This document shows positions 1 through 12,339 of a stretch of 64,000 bases of DNA, in pieces. How positions within the stretch are numbered: position 1 is the stretch's first letter; each line of letters starts with the position of its first letter. The position numbers and the translations under genes are program-made. Under the pieces are notes generated by a model that searched no databases, was not told where the DNA came from, and was given only the letters and a program-made list of their open reading frames with translations. This stretch comes from Saccopteryx bilineata (Eukaryota; Chordata; Mammalia; Chiroptera; Emballonuridae): positions 274,550,482 to 274,614,481 of the forward strand of contig NC_089490.1 of assembly GCF_036850765.1 (NCBI RefSeq). Direction: 5' to 3'.

Positions 1-1449
1 GTAAAAGATCAAGTTCTGCTGTCATTTTGTGGAAACTACAGTAAACGTTCACGTGTCTGCATCCAGACCCCGCTGTGGAGCTTTACGTCCCCATCATTCG
101 GTTGTCACTAGTGCTTTCCTGACTTACGGGGAAAGCGAGGAAGTGAAATTGCCAACTTTGTTTGGTTGCGCATGCTAACGACTCAGAAAGTGACGTGGCT
201 AGCTCAGGGACTTGGGTGACGTAACAGCATGGATGTGAGGTTCTTACTGTCCCCTTTTGTTACTTGACAGCAAAGAATGTGCCTGAACTCTGGGCAGGAT
301 ACTGCCATCGATCCATTCATGGTGTCAATTTGCTTGCAGATCCGATCTGTGTAAAATACGGATTCAGTATTTGTCCTTAAATTCCTTTTTTTTTAAATTT
401 CTCTCTTAAAACCAATCGAATTTGTGGCAATTCTTGGTAACCTGGCATATAAACCTCTGCTGATAGCCTAGATGACCTATCCCTCTTGGCCCGGACCCTG
501 ATAGTGCCCCCCCACTGGTTGAATGCATAAACCATGGGAACTGAGTGGCTGTGGTCTGGGCTCCAACTGTCCAGATCCACTGGACAAGGCCACCTGGAAA
601 GCATTCTTAGAAAACTGACTCATGAGTCTGGAGAAGCTCATTTCAAAGTATTTATCTAACAGTGAACATCCAAGAAACCCTGAAGTGAAACGCCAGAAAA
701 GTCTGAAACTGTAGGAGGACGATGCCATCATTTTAACATTCTTCTCATAAAAGGAAGCCCCGGTGGGGAGAGTTCAACTCCTGTAATAGAAGAGGAAATT
801 GACGTTCCTTTCCAAAAAATGAGGATCCAAAGAAAGTGAGTTGGAACACAGTGGTTAGTGAATCCTCCATGGCTTAAATTACACTTTGCACCTTGAGAGA
901 TGCTTATTAAACCATCTCCTGTGGGAAGGTCATTTATTTTAAAAGAAAGAAAAATGAACCGCAGTTGTGAAATGTTTAAATTTATGTTAGACGCATAGGC
1001 TTTCCCTAGCACACCACTAATAGGCTCTCTTGAGAGGCAGGAAAAGATATTTCAGATGTTATAGAAACTCTGGATGTCATGATGACTAAGGGAAAATCAT
1101 TTGGAAAGAGCATAGCCCTAAGTATTTTGTCACTGATTCAATACTGAATCATTAAGGACTTTTCAGAACACTACTCTGTGTGGAATTTAGCCATAAAGTT
1201 GAAGCTCACAACTTTTACCTATAGTACTAAATTCTAGACTTGCGTGTGTATGAAATAGATATGTAGAACAAAATTTGCGACTATCCAAATAAGATACATA
1301 ATATCCACAAAATTCCTAAATATATACATTTTTCCTAGAACATTTTAGAGCTAAGCAATAGTAGATAATTACCTCACATTAGACTTTTTTTTCCACAGCT
1401 AAGAAGCTATGGAAACCTAATTCAATGAGCAGCACACAGCAGAATGAGT
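1..1449 (+). other. Intronic sequence, no recognised element
   Basis: This is non-coding sequence upstream of the first exon seen, and by position it lies in an intron of the ADAMTS16-like gene. I looked for thrombospondin-repeat signatures (Cys-x-x-Ser/Thr-Cys-Gly next to a splice site) and found none. Short ORFs here lack splice context or recognisable domains. Confidence 0.5.
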
Positions 1450-1670
1450 TTCCTCTCTGACCCTGCCACTTAGCAGCCATGTGACCTTGAACATCAAGAA
1501 CCAAAGTGCCTGCCACAGAGGCTCTCTCCATCTCTGGGTCTCAATTTCTCACCTGTAGAATGAGAATTCTAATAGCACCTCCCCCAGGGGTTGTTAAAGA
1601 CATACATGTATGTGATAGGTGAATCAATGGAAGCACTTAGAACAGTGCAAGGTATAGAGCAGCACCAAGT
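1450..1670 (+). repeat. MIR SINE relic (+)
   Basis: The order of core phrases matches the MIR consensus in sense orientation: a 'ccacttagcagccatgtgac' tRNA-related part, a 'tctgggtctcaatttctcac' core, and an 'agcacttagaacagtgc' 3' end. About 40 extra bases sit between the first two parts. It is old and diverged. Confidence 0.8.
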
Positions 1671-1699
1671 TTGCCTGGAAAGGAACCTGAAACCAGCAG

Positions 1700-1875
1700 T
1701 GAGAGCCCAAGCCTCTAAGTTGGACTCACTGGGCTCCAAATCCTAGCCCATACCATCTACTTGATCCTTCTGCCCTTCACTCTTGTCCTCTCTGAAGTGG
1801 AATAAAGAACAGTATCCACTTCATTGGTTTGTGGGGAGAATTAAACAAATTCATAGCTCTCAAATAAACTCAGAA
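1700..1875 (+). repeat. Probable second MIR relic (+)
   Basis: A second diverged sequence follows the MIR order: a 'gggctccaaatcc' 5' part, then 'tctgaagtggaataaa' and 'ggggagaattaaacaaat'. The 3' end is degraded. The assignment is by resemblance only. Confidence 0.45.
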
Positions 1876-2223
1876 CTTCAGCGTGGCTTTTACGTAATTG
1901 AATTCGCACTCTACCTTCGCACAGGCTCCCTTCCCCTGTGCTGCAGTATTTGAAGCCGTCTTCTGGAGGCGCCCTTCTGTCTCTTTAAGATTTTGAAAGA
2001 TTCTGTTAGGACTTCAGGATTTAACATGTGAGGTTAAATGTGTTGCTTTTGTTGCTGTTGTTGTTCTGTTATTAACATCTGTCTCTGACAATGGGTAGTT
2101 TGTTCTTTTCTTCCTAATAATTGCTTTGGCTGCATTCATAAAAGGCCTAGAACTCCAACGTGCCTGCCTTGTAAACACGTGCTGTACACTGCACACATGC
2201 CCATTGCTTCCCGGTTTCTGCAG

Positions 2224-2440
2224 ATGTGTTAAATCTTCCTCTTGGCAAGCTGTGGCCTATGGTGATTCTGAAAATAAGGCTTTATTGGAACAATAGCATG
2301 CACATGGCTTCCACATTGTCTCTGGCTGCTTTCTCTCTGTCATGGCAAGGCTGCAGCGAGAACACGTGGCCCACCAGCCTAAAATATTTACTATCTGGCT
2401 CTTTAGTAAAACGTTTGCCAACTCCAGGGCTAGATGAAAA
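2224..2440 (-). mobile_element. Old hAT (Charlie-like) non-autonomous DNA transposon relic
   Basis: The stretch contains the familiar mammalian phrases 'aaggctttattggaacaata', 'ctaaaatatttactatctgg' and 'acgtttgccaactccaggg'. These are the antisense arrangement of an ancient Charlie-group hAT relic. The ORF across it is accidental. The exact subfamily is not assigned. Confidence 0.6.
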
Positions 2441-2869
2441 CATTTTTCCAGCAAAGTGAGTATCTTAATAGAAAATGTTGTCCCTACTATCTGTCACCTT
2501 TTTCAGGGCAAAATAACAGTGTTAATGTTGTCCAAATAGTCCAAATAATTCAGAAAACCTGAACCTGGTTTAGGTCTACAGTCTTTCTATCATTCAAATT
2601 CAAAATCTTTTAGAGTGATTTACATGATAAATTGATTATTCATGTCAGCGATTTGTGTAATGTGCTTTTTCTTTTCTCTATCAGGAAAATGTCGTGTCTT
2701 CAATATAAGAAAGTTTTCTAAATTAAAAAAAAAGTGAATTAGATTAGTAATCATTAAATCTCTGTAATATGCAATCTTATGTTTATATGGCTAGTTTTTA
2801 CCTAAAGTGTATAATTTCTTAGCTAGCTATCAGAATATGTAAACATTGTGTGAGTAGCCTTCACAATCT

Positions 2870-3182
2870 ATGGGTAAGTCAGCAGGCTGGAGACCCAAGG
2901 AAGAGCTGATTCTGTACTCCAAGTTTGAAGGTTGAAGGCCATTGGTTGGTAGAATTTTATCTTCTGGGAAATGTCAGTCTTTTTCTATTAAGACCTGCAA
3001 GTAAGTGATTGAACAAGGCCCATCCATATTATAGAGAACAATCTGCTTTACTCAAAGTCTACTGGTTTAAATGTTAACCACTTCTAAAATATACCTTCAC
3101 AGAAACATCTAGAATAATGTTGGAGCAAATATCTGGATGCACAGCCCAGCCAAGTTGATACATAAAATAAACTATCACAGAC
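2870..3182. mobile_element. Old LTR-like interspersed repeat
   Basis: Phrases such as 'caggctggagaccca', 'caatctgctttactcaaagt' and 'cccagccaagttgatacata' belong to a common ancient mammalian interspersed repeat that I take to be an ERVL/MaLR-type LTR. The family name is uncertain. The sequence near 26140-26240 resembles the other end of the same family. Confidence 0.5.
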
Positions 3183-3189
3183 CTGGGTT

Positions 3190-6100
3190 CAGGCAGATGT
3201 ACAGGACTTTGCAGCTTTGTTGGAGAACCAGGAAGTAGAATCTGTGACTTGGTGAATTATAGGATGGGTAAGGAAAAGGAAGCCTGCAGGATGTCACTCC
3301 CTGCAATAAGCACACAGGGCAGGAGGGTGGACATGGGGACTGTTGACTCTAGGTTCCCATAACATGTCAGACGGACATACTCTGTGAACAGGGGTCACAC
3401 AGGTGAGGAGCTCAATGGGAAATATTGAGGGGTTTTCATCAGGTAGAAGAAAAGCTGTCATTCAACACACTGATGAAAAGTAGATTAAGGGGATAAACAT
3501 TTAAAAATATAAAAACACTTTGAATCTTTATTTTCGCTTAAAATACACAAGTGTGCATCCATTTGCTAATTTTTTATTTTTAGTTATGGCAAAAACTTAT
3601 TTTGAGTAGAGATTTGATTAATAAAAATCTAAGTAGATTACTTGAATAAAATATGCAAAGTACCTATGATGTCCAGTTTGAGTTTCTTTAAGGAAGAATA
3701 AAACTGGTCCCGTTCATTCATTCATTCACTCAGTGTAAAAATTTTTGAGGTTCTTATGTATTTTTTTCTGTATTTTACTTTGGTCTCAGCCATGCCTAAG
3801 CTGACAGCAATTTCATTTAATGACTAATCTTCACTGGGTCATTCCGAAGATCTAACTTTATTTTTATGGAAACAAGCTTCTTATTTTTCATGCTCATATA
3901 TCATCAGGCTACACAAAATTGGATTATATTACATAATTCTAATAACAAATTCAGCTGGCAGAAGCAGACTGGAATGCAGGCTCAGCTGGTTCCAGGTGCT
4001 CCCACATGTCAGTGGTGGCAGCAGAAGTATGTTGATGACCATGGGCAAGGCTGGCCCTCATGTGGTGCTCGGCATGGTGGGGACAGTGGCGGGTTATTTC
4101 ACCAAAACAATGGAGAGGCCCAATGAGTCTGATGGGTCAGTTCAGATAAGTAAAGAAGAGAGCTGCTCCTGCAGTGGGAAATGGGCCAGAGGCAGGGAGG
4201 AGTGCGTGTCTGGTGTCTAGAGATGTGTCCAGAGGAAAGGAGATGAGATCTAGAGGACCCACAGGACAGAAACTGATCTCAAGAATGTCCCACTGCTTTG
4301 CCTTCCTGTGGGCAGAACACTGAGGAGTCTCATTTAAGAAGTTATATACTGGCCCTGCCCTGGGGAAAACACCTTGTCTGTTTGGGAGGCAGGGTGGTGT
4401 AAGAAGAACTTTTATAACCTAAATGATGTTCCCAGGTATGAATTCTTCCATTATCACAACCTTTTGTGTCTAAGCAAAATCTAAGTTTATAAAGACCTTG
4501 AACCATAGAGCCACCTTTGGGTAGTAATGATACCCCAGGTCCCAAGATGGGTGGTTTGGGAGGCTTAGAAGAGTATCAGTACTGGACATAGTTACCTTTA
4601 ACTCTCAGAGCTCTTTATTTCATGGTTGGAATAGTCAGTATCCAAGGAATCAGCTCTGCTCCATCCTAGCTCTTCAGCCACTTTGGTTCTGGGGTAGTCT
4701 TTCTTTGGGAGGGAGCTGAGCTTGCATGACTTTGCACTCCCAAAAGCTCAGTCTCTGGGTCTAGGTTCAGGAACTGGTCCAGAGCACAGTCTTCAAAACC
4801 AGGAGGGCTGCACTGAACCAGGGCACATGGGTAAGCTTGTGTGATTCACAAATGACAAGGAGTGAAGGTATCTGTCTTCCTCCAGAAGAAGCTATTCACC
4901 AGGTTTTTCACCCTGAATTTCATTGAACATCTTAGTCACTCATAATAGTTTTAAAAAAAATAATATCTGTATAACTCAACTACAAGAGAGGAAGGAAAGG
5001 CAGTGCCCATCTGTAGGGGCCAGCGTCTTGGACTGTCTTGAACAGTAAGATGGTGCTGCATTTCTTATGAGTCATGTTCCCAACCCTGTTGGTCATCCTA
5101 ACCATCAGGTTGGGAAAGGGAGGGCTTTTTAAACATTCAGATTCCTGACCGCAACACCAGATTTGTGATTCCTGCAGAACGAAGGAGAAACCAGGAACAC
5201 GTGGGTATTTGAGAGCCCCACCAGCCAGCTGTGGTTTGAGATACACAGTCTCAGTTCCATCTGGGTCATAGGAGAGTAGACTAGGCTCCTCTTGAGTTCC
5301 TTTGTACTATCCTCGGACGTGAAAATTTGGGATGTTGAACCTCGTCAAATGGAGGGAGATACCTCCTATTCACTCAGTACTTAATTTCAGTCGCAATCTA
5401 GTCTAGATTGCTAATTTATCTACTATATATTGTTACCACTCCAGATTTTTGTCCTCCATAAGAAAGGTGTTTGTATCATATGTAAACGGTTGACTCCATG
5501 GAAGGGTGTTGAATGGGTATGCAAGAGGAGCAAAAGGGAGTTACCTTTCCCCATATTGGAATCAGAAGAGAAAAGGATGCTCATTCTTTTGAGTACAGTA
5601 GAGTAGAATTGAGAGCAGCCCCGTGGGGGATACTCCTGATCCATCGTGCTATATATTTGCACCTTCCACTACCTCTGTGACTATCCTTTCTTCTTGGTGC
5701 TCAGTTGCCCAAATGTAAGACATGGCCAGTAAAGTCCATGACTTATGAAGTCCTTTCCCAGCTCTAACACTCAGCCGTCTTTCTTCCAATTTTCTGTAGA
5801 AACTGGATAGAGGAGCAGCCTCACAAAGTAGCAGAATTGTATTAGCATTTGAATCTAATGGTTTTCTTTTGACCTTTTATGAGCTGAAGTCTGTCATGTG
5901 AGTTGATGGGATACAAACACCCTCAGTGGTCTACAGAAAGAAAAACCTTCAGAGGGAGGATTTTTGCTGAAGCAGGGAATTGCTGAGGCTGTTTTGAACA
6001 GTGAGGTCAGATTCTTTGGTCTCTGTGTCCCTCATCGTTTTGTTTTCCCTGTCTCCCCAAGTAAATGAATGCTCTGTAGATCTTACTGATTCTCCCTAAG

Positions 6101-8883
6101 ATAACATCTGATGACAGGATAGTGAGACAGGAAAATCTGGTAAGAAAAAAAATAGCATGTCAGCCCCTGAATAATAAAAATTCACATACCTCTGGCTTCT
6201 CACAGTCCATAAAATTAACACCCACAGTGCTTCCTTTAAGGGCAGCTTTTGATGTCCTTCAGTTTGGCTTGGTGTGAGTCAGAGAAGAAAATGCTGCATT
6301 TAGAGAGGAGAACAACTCAGTGCCTGTGTCTGGTTCATCATAAATCTCTGTCAGTCTCACATGTCTGCAGAGTGGTTTGACTTCCGAGGCCGAACAAATG
6401 AAGTAACTGTCACGGAGCAGCTTCCAAGTGCTGATGGCAAAGGCCAGCTTCCCCTCCAGGTCTCGGTTCTCTGACGTCTGCCCTGTTCCTGCCAACCAGT
6501 GGCCAGTAATGGACTCTCAGTCCTGAGGTGAAAATCCAGGCCCGTCCCCAGCACTGCTCCAAGAAGAATACATCCAGCAGACAGCTGGAAGTGCCTGGTT
6601 TGCCCAAATAGTGTCCAGAACATCCTGCAGACAGACCGTGGTGGAAGGGATGAGTGAGTGTTTGGCACCCACTGTCATGTCTAACATGTTCACTAGTGAA
6701 CTTTAGATGGATTTGGAAAGAAAATGCATTGCTCCAAGAGGTAGAACACGTGAGCAGAGTGATCTGTTCATCCAATAACTAGCTATATCGACACCATCCA
6801 CTTACACATTTGGTTACCAAGATCACTGGCAGAGCTGGACTTCTGTCCCTGAATTTGTCTGGAGTGTAGCTGGCACCGTTTGACACTGATGAAACGTCCT
6901 TTGACACAAACCAATAACACATTCCAAATCAGTAGACGGGTAAGGCAGAGCCCGTGGCAATCTGACAGATGGACTCAGAAAAGAAGTTTCCCGCCCTTCT
7001 CGTTCTCCCGAGTTCTCTGACCTCCATTGCTTTGCTTTCAGCTTACAGGTCAGCCGGCCCTTGGCTTACTGTTTCCCCATGGAAAAGGCAGATAGTTCAA
7101 ACTAGCATCTGTTTATTATTCAATATGCATTGTTATCTAAAATATTTCATGTAGAAAAAAAGTGTAATAGATCTCAAATGACTTACACATGGGATGATGC
7201 TGTAGAGCCCCATGAAGAAAAGCTTCTTCTGTCTTTAAAAATCACACACTTCCCAGCGTATCAGACCAAAGAGGCAGCCGTCTCCACCCGGGGCCACTGA
7301 TAACTCAGTGTGTGAGTATCCATGTTTACAGTCACAAAGGTCTTTAGAAATCATTTAGGAACATGAAAGTGGATGATTTGATTAAGAACAGCCTACTTGA
7401 AAGTTGTGACAGATATACTAACATGTGGAAGTCACGTGTGCACAAGCCTGCAGATGTGGAGGAGGCACACAACTCATCCAAGTTGGATTTTAATGCCGCC
7501 GTTCACTGCGCCCAGCATGCACCTCTCCTGAACTCAGTCAAGCTGTGAGTACGCGATATTAATCACACCCCCCTTGTAAGGTGAGGTTGGGACACGGGTT
7601 CTGCCCCATCCATATTTCATGTGTTTGTTAAGTCATGAAAAACCACTTCATAGAAGATCAAATTATTTGTAAAAATAAGACAACTGATCCATCTTGAAAA
7701 TTCAAGGAGAATAAGCGGAGGGTGGGGGGACAACTGAAACTGAATTCTAAAATGAAGTTAGCAGTCATTTGCTCCCTGAGTGACTCACTGAAGCTAAGTG
7801 TGTGACAGTCTCTGGATGGCTCTGGGTGGGGCTCAGTGTCAGCAGCAGGTGCTGGCCCATGCCCAAGCAGTGGCCTCTGAATCTGGACAGTAGTTTATGA
7901 CAAGGTATTTTACTAAAACCAAACACTTTTGTTGGAAATTTGCATTTACCAAAGGAAACTAAACCACCAAAACTGAAATGTTATATTTTTAATTGGAAGG
8001 AAAAGTTATTTTATTTAGAAACAAGTAATGACTTCACAACCAGTGATACTGAATCTTGAACAAATGGTGTCAGGAAACCCTGCCTAATATTCTGAGTGAC
8101 ACCATAACAGTCCATCTCTCCTAGCGACACTGACAGCCCACCCTGAAGGCGTGACTGTGAGGACAACCCTGGGCCAGGGAAGCGCAGATGATGGCTGGGA
8201 GGCTGAGTCTTCCTGACTCGGGTAACTCTAGCTGCCTACTTTGTTCCAATTGGCAGACAGGAAAAACAGAACAGTGTGGGGGCAAGTGTGGTCCCTGGTT
8301 CTCTACCGAATGCACCTCACTTCTGCTCTCGGAACCCTCAGGAAGCATAGAAGCTTGTGTGCCATTTGACTCTGCCCTGAGCTGATATTAAGACATTACC
8401 GCAGAGTCTGTGAAAGGAAACAGACACTTGGCGTTTGCAGTTGCCCTGTGAATGATCTCTGTTCGGGAGGGTTTCTTAATGGAGGATTTCTTAATGACGG
8501 GCAGTTAACAGAAGGGCAGAGAATGGATCAACTCAGTTGGAACAGCTTAAGGTGGTGGAGACAGAGGACTTAACGAGGGGGTGTGAAAAACTTCAGTTCA
8601 GCCAGGACGTCTTTGTGACCTGCTGTGGACACACCAGTTATAATTTATAGGGCTGCAGGGCTGAGAGAGCAAAAAGCAAGAAATGGGAGAAAACGAAAAA
8701 CGCAACAGGAAGCAGTAGAGAGGCTCCAAAAACAGAAGCATTAGAGCCAAGAGCACTCAAACCCAGTTTCATGACAAGGGGGCATAACTTACACAGTTTA
8801 ATGTGAAATAAAAGACACTAATTTTATTGATCCTGAAAAATGGAAGCATTTCCACAGTTGAAACGGAACAATTCCTGTAAGAC
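3190..8883 (+). other. Intronic sequence, nothing recognised
   Basis: About 5.7 kb without a supportable gene or clear repeat. Around 3709-3780 there is a 'cattcattcattcactcag' tail that may belong to a MIR or L2 relic, but it is too short to call. ORFs of up to 121 residues near 6357-6775 overlap in several frames of both strands and have no domain or splice support. Confidence 0.45.
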
Positions 8884-8902
8884 CAACATTGTTTGTTTTT
8901 TG
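8884..8902. repeat. Left target-site duplication of SINE
   Basis: The 19-base sequence 'caacattgtttgttttttg' occurs here and again at 9162-9180. The two copies exactly bracket the SINE, as expected for L1-mediated retroposition. Confidence 0.85.
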
Positions 8903-9161
8903 TTTTTTGTTTTTGTTTTTTTTTAATTTTTATTTTTTTATTTATTTATTTTTTTAATTTATTTATTCATTTTTAGAGAGGAGAGAGAGAGGGAGAAAGA
9001 GGGAGAGAGACAGAGAGGGAGAGAGAGGAGAGAGAGAAGGGGGGAGGAGCTGGAAGCATCAACTCCCATATGTGCCTTGACCAGGCAAGCCCAGGGTTTT
9101 GAACCGGCGACCTCAGCATTTCCAGGTCAATGCTTTATCCACTGTGCCACCACAGGTCAGG
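8903..9161 (-). mobile_element. tRNA-derived bat SINE (-), Ves/Rhin-type
   Basis: Read on the minus strand, it starts with a tRNA-like head (A-box region 'gtggcacagtggataaagc', B-box-like 'ggttcaaaac'). This is followed by a 'caaggcacatatgggag' body, a long CT-rich tract and an A/T-rich tail with AATAAAT repeats. It is flanked by a 19-bp direct repeat (8884-8902, 9162-9180). The structure is that of chiropteran tRNA SINEs. The element lies in the intron upstream of the first visible ADAMTS exon. Confidence 0.85.
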
Positions 9162-9330
9162 CAACATTGTTTGTTTTTTGATGCATGTACAATATTATCA
9201 GCAGTTCCAATGCTATAGAAATGTTTACCTGAAACCTATGTACTCTTATTGACCAATGTTACCATGCTAAAAGTTCATTTTCTAACTAAAGTTTAAAAAT
9301 TATTGAAAAAGTAATAAAACTTTCTATTGC
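9162..9330 (+). mobile_element. Probable L1 3'-UTR fragment (+) with SINE target duplication
   Basis: The right copy of the SINE target duplication occupies 9162-9180. Beyond it, phrases like 'cctgaaacctatgtactc' and 'gaccaatgttacca' resemble the tail of chiropteran L1 3'UTRs, such as the one near 50583-50740. The assignment is tentative. Confidence 0.45.
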
Positions 9331-9334
9331 AGGG

Positions 9335-11785
9335 ATTTGGGTAATTTTCTTAGACACTTAATAGATTTGGTTCAGGAGAAACCTTGGTGTAAAATAGTTC
9401 AAGGCTTCCACAAATGTAAGGAAGTGAACTCAGCCTAAGACACAGGGACACAGCAGGGCTGGGTGAGGCCACTTCTGTCTCCGGCCAGGAAGCCCCATCA
9501 GTTTCCCTCTCTTTCCACCACTGATTTGTCCTGAGAACTTTCAGAAGAGTCCAGAACTTGGTTCTGCATACCAGACCCAGTTGAGAACTTGAGGAATGAC
9601 ACCGGTCATTTTGCTGGAAACCGTGGCAGGGCAGTACACCTGGAGATGGCACAGCCTCCGGGTGGGCCCGGCGATCCGGGAGCACAGCACCCAATCCTTT
9701 TTCCTGTTTCCTTATTTGCATATGCACATAGCTCGGTCCATGCCATGAAACAGAATCTGAAAATATGTTTACAAAAGCTTTGCAGTATAGGAAAAATGCT
9801 TGTTCTAGACATTGAATTTTCAAAATGCTGAATTTAAAGTTGCGTATACTGTTTGTCTTCAGTCATGTTGAAAATATTTATATTTACAGAGAGTAAGCAT
9901 GCACCAGGAACAAATGTGAAGGTCTATGTATAATGGTTATCTCTGGGTAGTTTGTGTCTTTTTCTTGATGGTTTTCTTGTGTAACTCTGGCTCCCACACT
10001 CCAGTCCTCACGACACCTCTCCCATTGCTATGAGTGTCTCTGACCGCGCGTTCGGCTGCTGCTTGGGCTCTTCAGCCCGAGTGTGAGTGTTGAGGCTCTG
10101 AAGGGGGAGGAGAAGCTCATGGGTGAAAGGGGGAAGCATCACAAATCTTCTATTTTACTTCAAGACTCAAGAGAAGAATCACAGTTATATTAAGTCGTAC
10201 TCAGAAATGCTGAAAAATAGAAGAGAAAATGTTTCTCTCTGCCCCCCCCCAACCCCTGATTCCTCTTCCCGGCCTTAGTCACAGTTGAGCCTCATGGGCT
10301 CTGCTGTCCCTGATGCCCCGTGGTGACTCACGACAATATTTTGCAGGGGCCTTGCTGGCCATTTGTGCCGTTGGATGTGGGTGGTCATGCTGTGCTGAAG
10401 AAAGATCTTGGTTTCTCCTTTCCCTCCACTGTTTTTTTTTTCCCAAAACCACTAAGGTAAAGAGTCTAGGGCCTCTTAAATTTTCTACAGAATTTTTAGT
10501 TTTGCCTAAATATCCTGAACAGAAGACAAATATACGTTAAAATCATCAAGTTATCTCAGAGTCTGAATGGCTGTCTCCTGGAAGGAGCCCCAGGCTTCCC
10601 AGCCAGATGCATCCTTGTTCCTGCACCACTGACCTCCGCCCTCTCTCCTGCCTCAGTGTCCCCCTCCTGAGGGTATGTCGTCAGTCCTCCTATGTGTGGA
10701 TGAGCTTATTGTACAAAGCCAGCAAACAGCAAATCCAAAACCCACCAGTGGTGCCATTGGCCTGAGCCTGGGCCCAGCTACATCCCACCTCTCTCACTTT
10801 GCCAACACACATGTTGAAAGAGAGAATTTTTATAACCAAAAAAAAAAAGAGGTTGCTTTCAGAGACAATAGTCTCGAGCTGCTAACAAATTGAAGGAAAG
10901 ACGACCAGACATTATGAACTGCCAATTGGAATAATCACTTTTAAAGTCATCATACAAAAAGTACTGAACTGAACCTGATCAAGCCTCTAGATCCAAGCTC
11001 TAAATCAGAGGAAGTGCTGAGGACAGAGGAACATGTTAGTTGATACTACAGAGATGCAAGTTGCAAAATCCTCTAATCAGCAAAAAAACAAAACCAAACC
11101 AAAGCTATAGAAACTTAGTAAGGTGATCACTGCAGTTTCTATAACAAATAAAATGAATATAATAAAATAACAACATTAAGGACAAACCTATAGACTGAAA
11201 GAGAATAAAGACATCAGCCAGTTGCAGAGTGGGAGCTTCATTGGGAGTCCGATTCAAACAAGCAGATTAAATTATGATATTTATGACAGTCAGGAGTGGA
11301 ATACAGAAAATAAAGTGGTATTACAAGATTGTCAATTTTTTATATGTCATAATTTTATGTTAAAAAATAAAAATTCTTATCTTTTAGAGATGCATATTGA
11401 AATAGTTACAGGTTGGAATTTGCTGTTGGGGGGAGTGGAGCATAAGCTGATAATTGTTGACTATGTGTGGATAAGACATAGCCTTTATTTTTGTACATGT
11501 TTGAAGTTTTCCATTTCAAAAAAAAACTAGAAGAAGAACAGACAAAATGTGTTAAAGAGAGTTATTTCCAAGCACAAACGGCCCTGAAAGCCAGGGCAGG
11601 GAGTCAAATGACAATCAAGAAAGCTAATCAGGAAGAGAGAAGCAGCTACGTTCAGGGGGAGGCCTCAGGGGCGACGAAAAATAACGCTGCACATGCAGAC
11701 CATAGATGAGAAGTAACATCAGACATGGCCTTCCTCTCGCTAGGTGGCGTCGTCCCTCACTGTAGGTCTCTCTGTCCCCTCCCAG
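9335..11785 (+). other. Intron immediately upstream of first visible ADAMTS exon
   Basis: No repeat family or exon is recognised with confidence. The 3' end carries a pyrimidine-rich tract, 'ctctctgtcccctcccag', that forms the splice acceptor used at 11786. ORFs of up to 157 residues around 9350-9831 overlap on both strands and have no supporting features. Confidence 0.5.
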
Positions 11786-11987
11786 TTGGTCCGTGGGGAA
11801 CTGGAGTACATGCAGCAGGACGTGTGGCGGTGGAACACAGAGCCGAGTGGTCCAGTGCATGCAGCGAGCCCACTACAGATCAGAGCGAGTCTCGGCCAGC
11901 CTGTGCCCACAGCCTGGCCCCTCCGGCCAACAGGCCTGCCAGTCCCAGAGCTGCCCGCCCACTTGGAGCACCGGGCCCTGGGCAGAG
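11786..11987 (+). CDS. ADAMTS16: ADAMTS16-like exon: TSP1 repeat (first of four visible)
   Basis: Internal exon of a secreted ADAMTS metalloprotease. The first base completes a codon split with an upstream exon outside the window, and the frame then reads WSVGNWSTCSRTCGGG. This is a thrombospondin type-1 repeat with the tryptophan ladder, an Asn-Trp-Ser N-glycosylation sequon and a CSRTCG site for POFUT2 O-fucosylation. It continues to CQSQSCPPTWSTGPWAE, so the last residues already begin the next repeat. The acceptor is tccccTcccag and the donor is GAG|gtaact. TSP1 repeats in this family bind extracellular matrix and position the protease. The wording of the repeats and the PLAC ending fit ADAMTS16 better than its paralogue ADAMTS18. 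That choice is from memory of the family, not from alignment. Confidence 0.9.
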
Positions 11988-12144
11988 GTAACTCTGGCAG
12001 GGTGGATAGGGGGACGGGCAGCTGGTCCCCTCATGTGGAACACAGAGCTGGGTCTCACCAGGTCTTGCAGGTTCTGTGGCCTGGTCCCCCAGGAACGTCT
12101 GATCCATTCCCAGTTGGGAGCTGATACTTACTCTTCCTGTGCAG
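11988..12144 (+). other. Short 157-bp intron
   Basis: A GT...AG intron with donor gtaact and acceptor 'ctcttcctgtgcag'. At 157 bp it is the shortest intron here. Its length is not a multiple of three, and the upstream exon frame stays open through it. Retention would therefore shift the frame in the next exon and stop at 12192-12194. A 14-base word, 'gtggaacacagagc', from the upstream exon recurs inside it. Confidence 0.85.
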
Positions 12145-12339
12145 TGTTCGCGATCCTGTGGGAAGGGATGGAGGAAGAGGTTCGTGGCCTGTAAGAGTAC
12201 CAACCCCTCAGCCAGGGCACAACTGCTGCCCGACAGCCTCTGTAGCTCGGAGCCCAAACCCAGGACTCATGAAGCCTGTCCGCTTAAGCGCTGCCACAAG
12301 CACAGGAAGCTGCAGTGGCTTGTGTCTGCCTGGTCCCAG
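12145..12339 (+). CDS. ADAMTS16: ADAMTS16-like exon: TSP1 repeat (second visible)
   Basis: A 195-bp exon of 65 whole codons, phase 0 at both ends. It begins exactly at the first cysteine of the repeat: CSRSCGKGWRKR, then VACKSTNPSARAQLLP, ending in KLQWLVSAWSQ, which opens the following repeat. CSRSCG fits the O-fucosylation consensus. The exon boundary between the Trp motif and the first Cys is the same in all following TSP1 exons, so the modules are phase-compatible. The acceptor is cctgtgcag and the donor is CAG|gtaggt. The basic run GKGWRKR is typical of matrix- or heparin-binding faces of TSP1 repeats (inference). Confidence 0.92.

Noticed and set aside
8188..8385. Cys-rich ORF (with CGGKCGPW) as an upstream TSP1 exon
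   Set aside because: It lacks the CxxS/TCG spacing and the tryptophan ladder, and no AG/GT borders in frame were found.
9350..9831. 157-residue minus-strand ORF and its shadows
   Set aside because: No domain, no conserved splice sites, and mutually overlapping frames on both strands. Chance is the simplest reading.
11793..12194. Single continuous 133-residue ORF as an intronless coding exon
   Set aside because: Reading through the intron loses the thrombospondin frame, while splicing at the clear GT/AG pair restores it with all cysteines.
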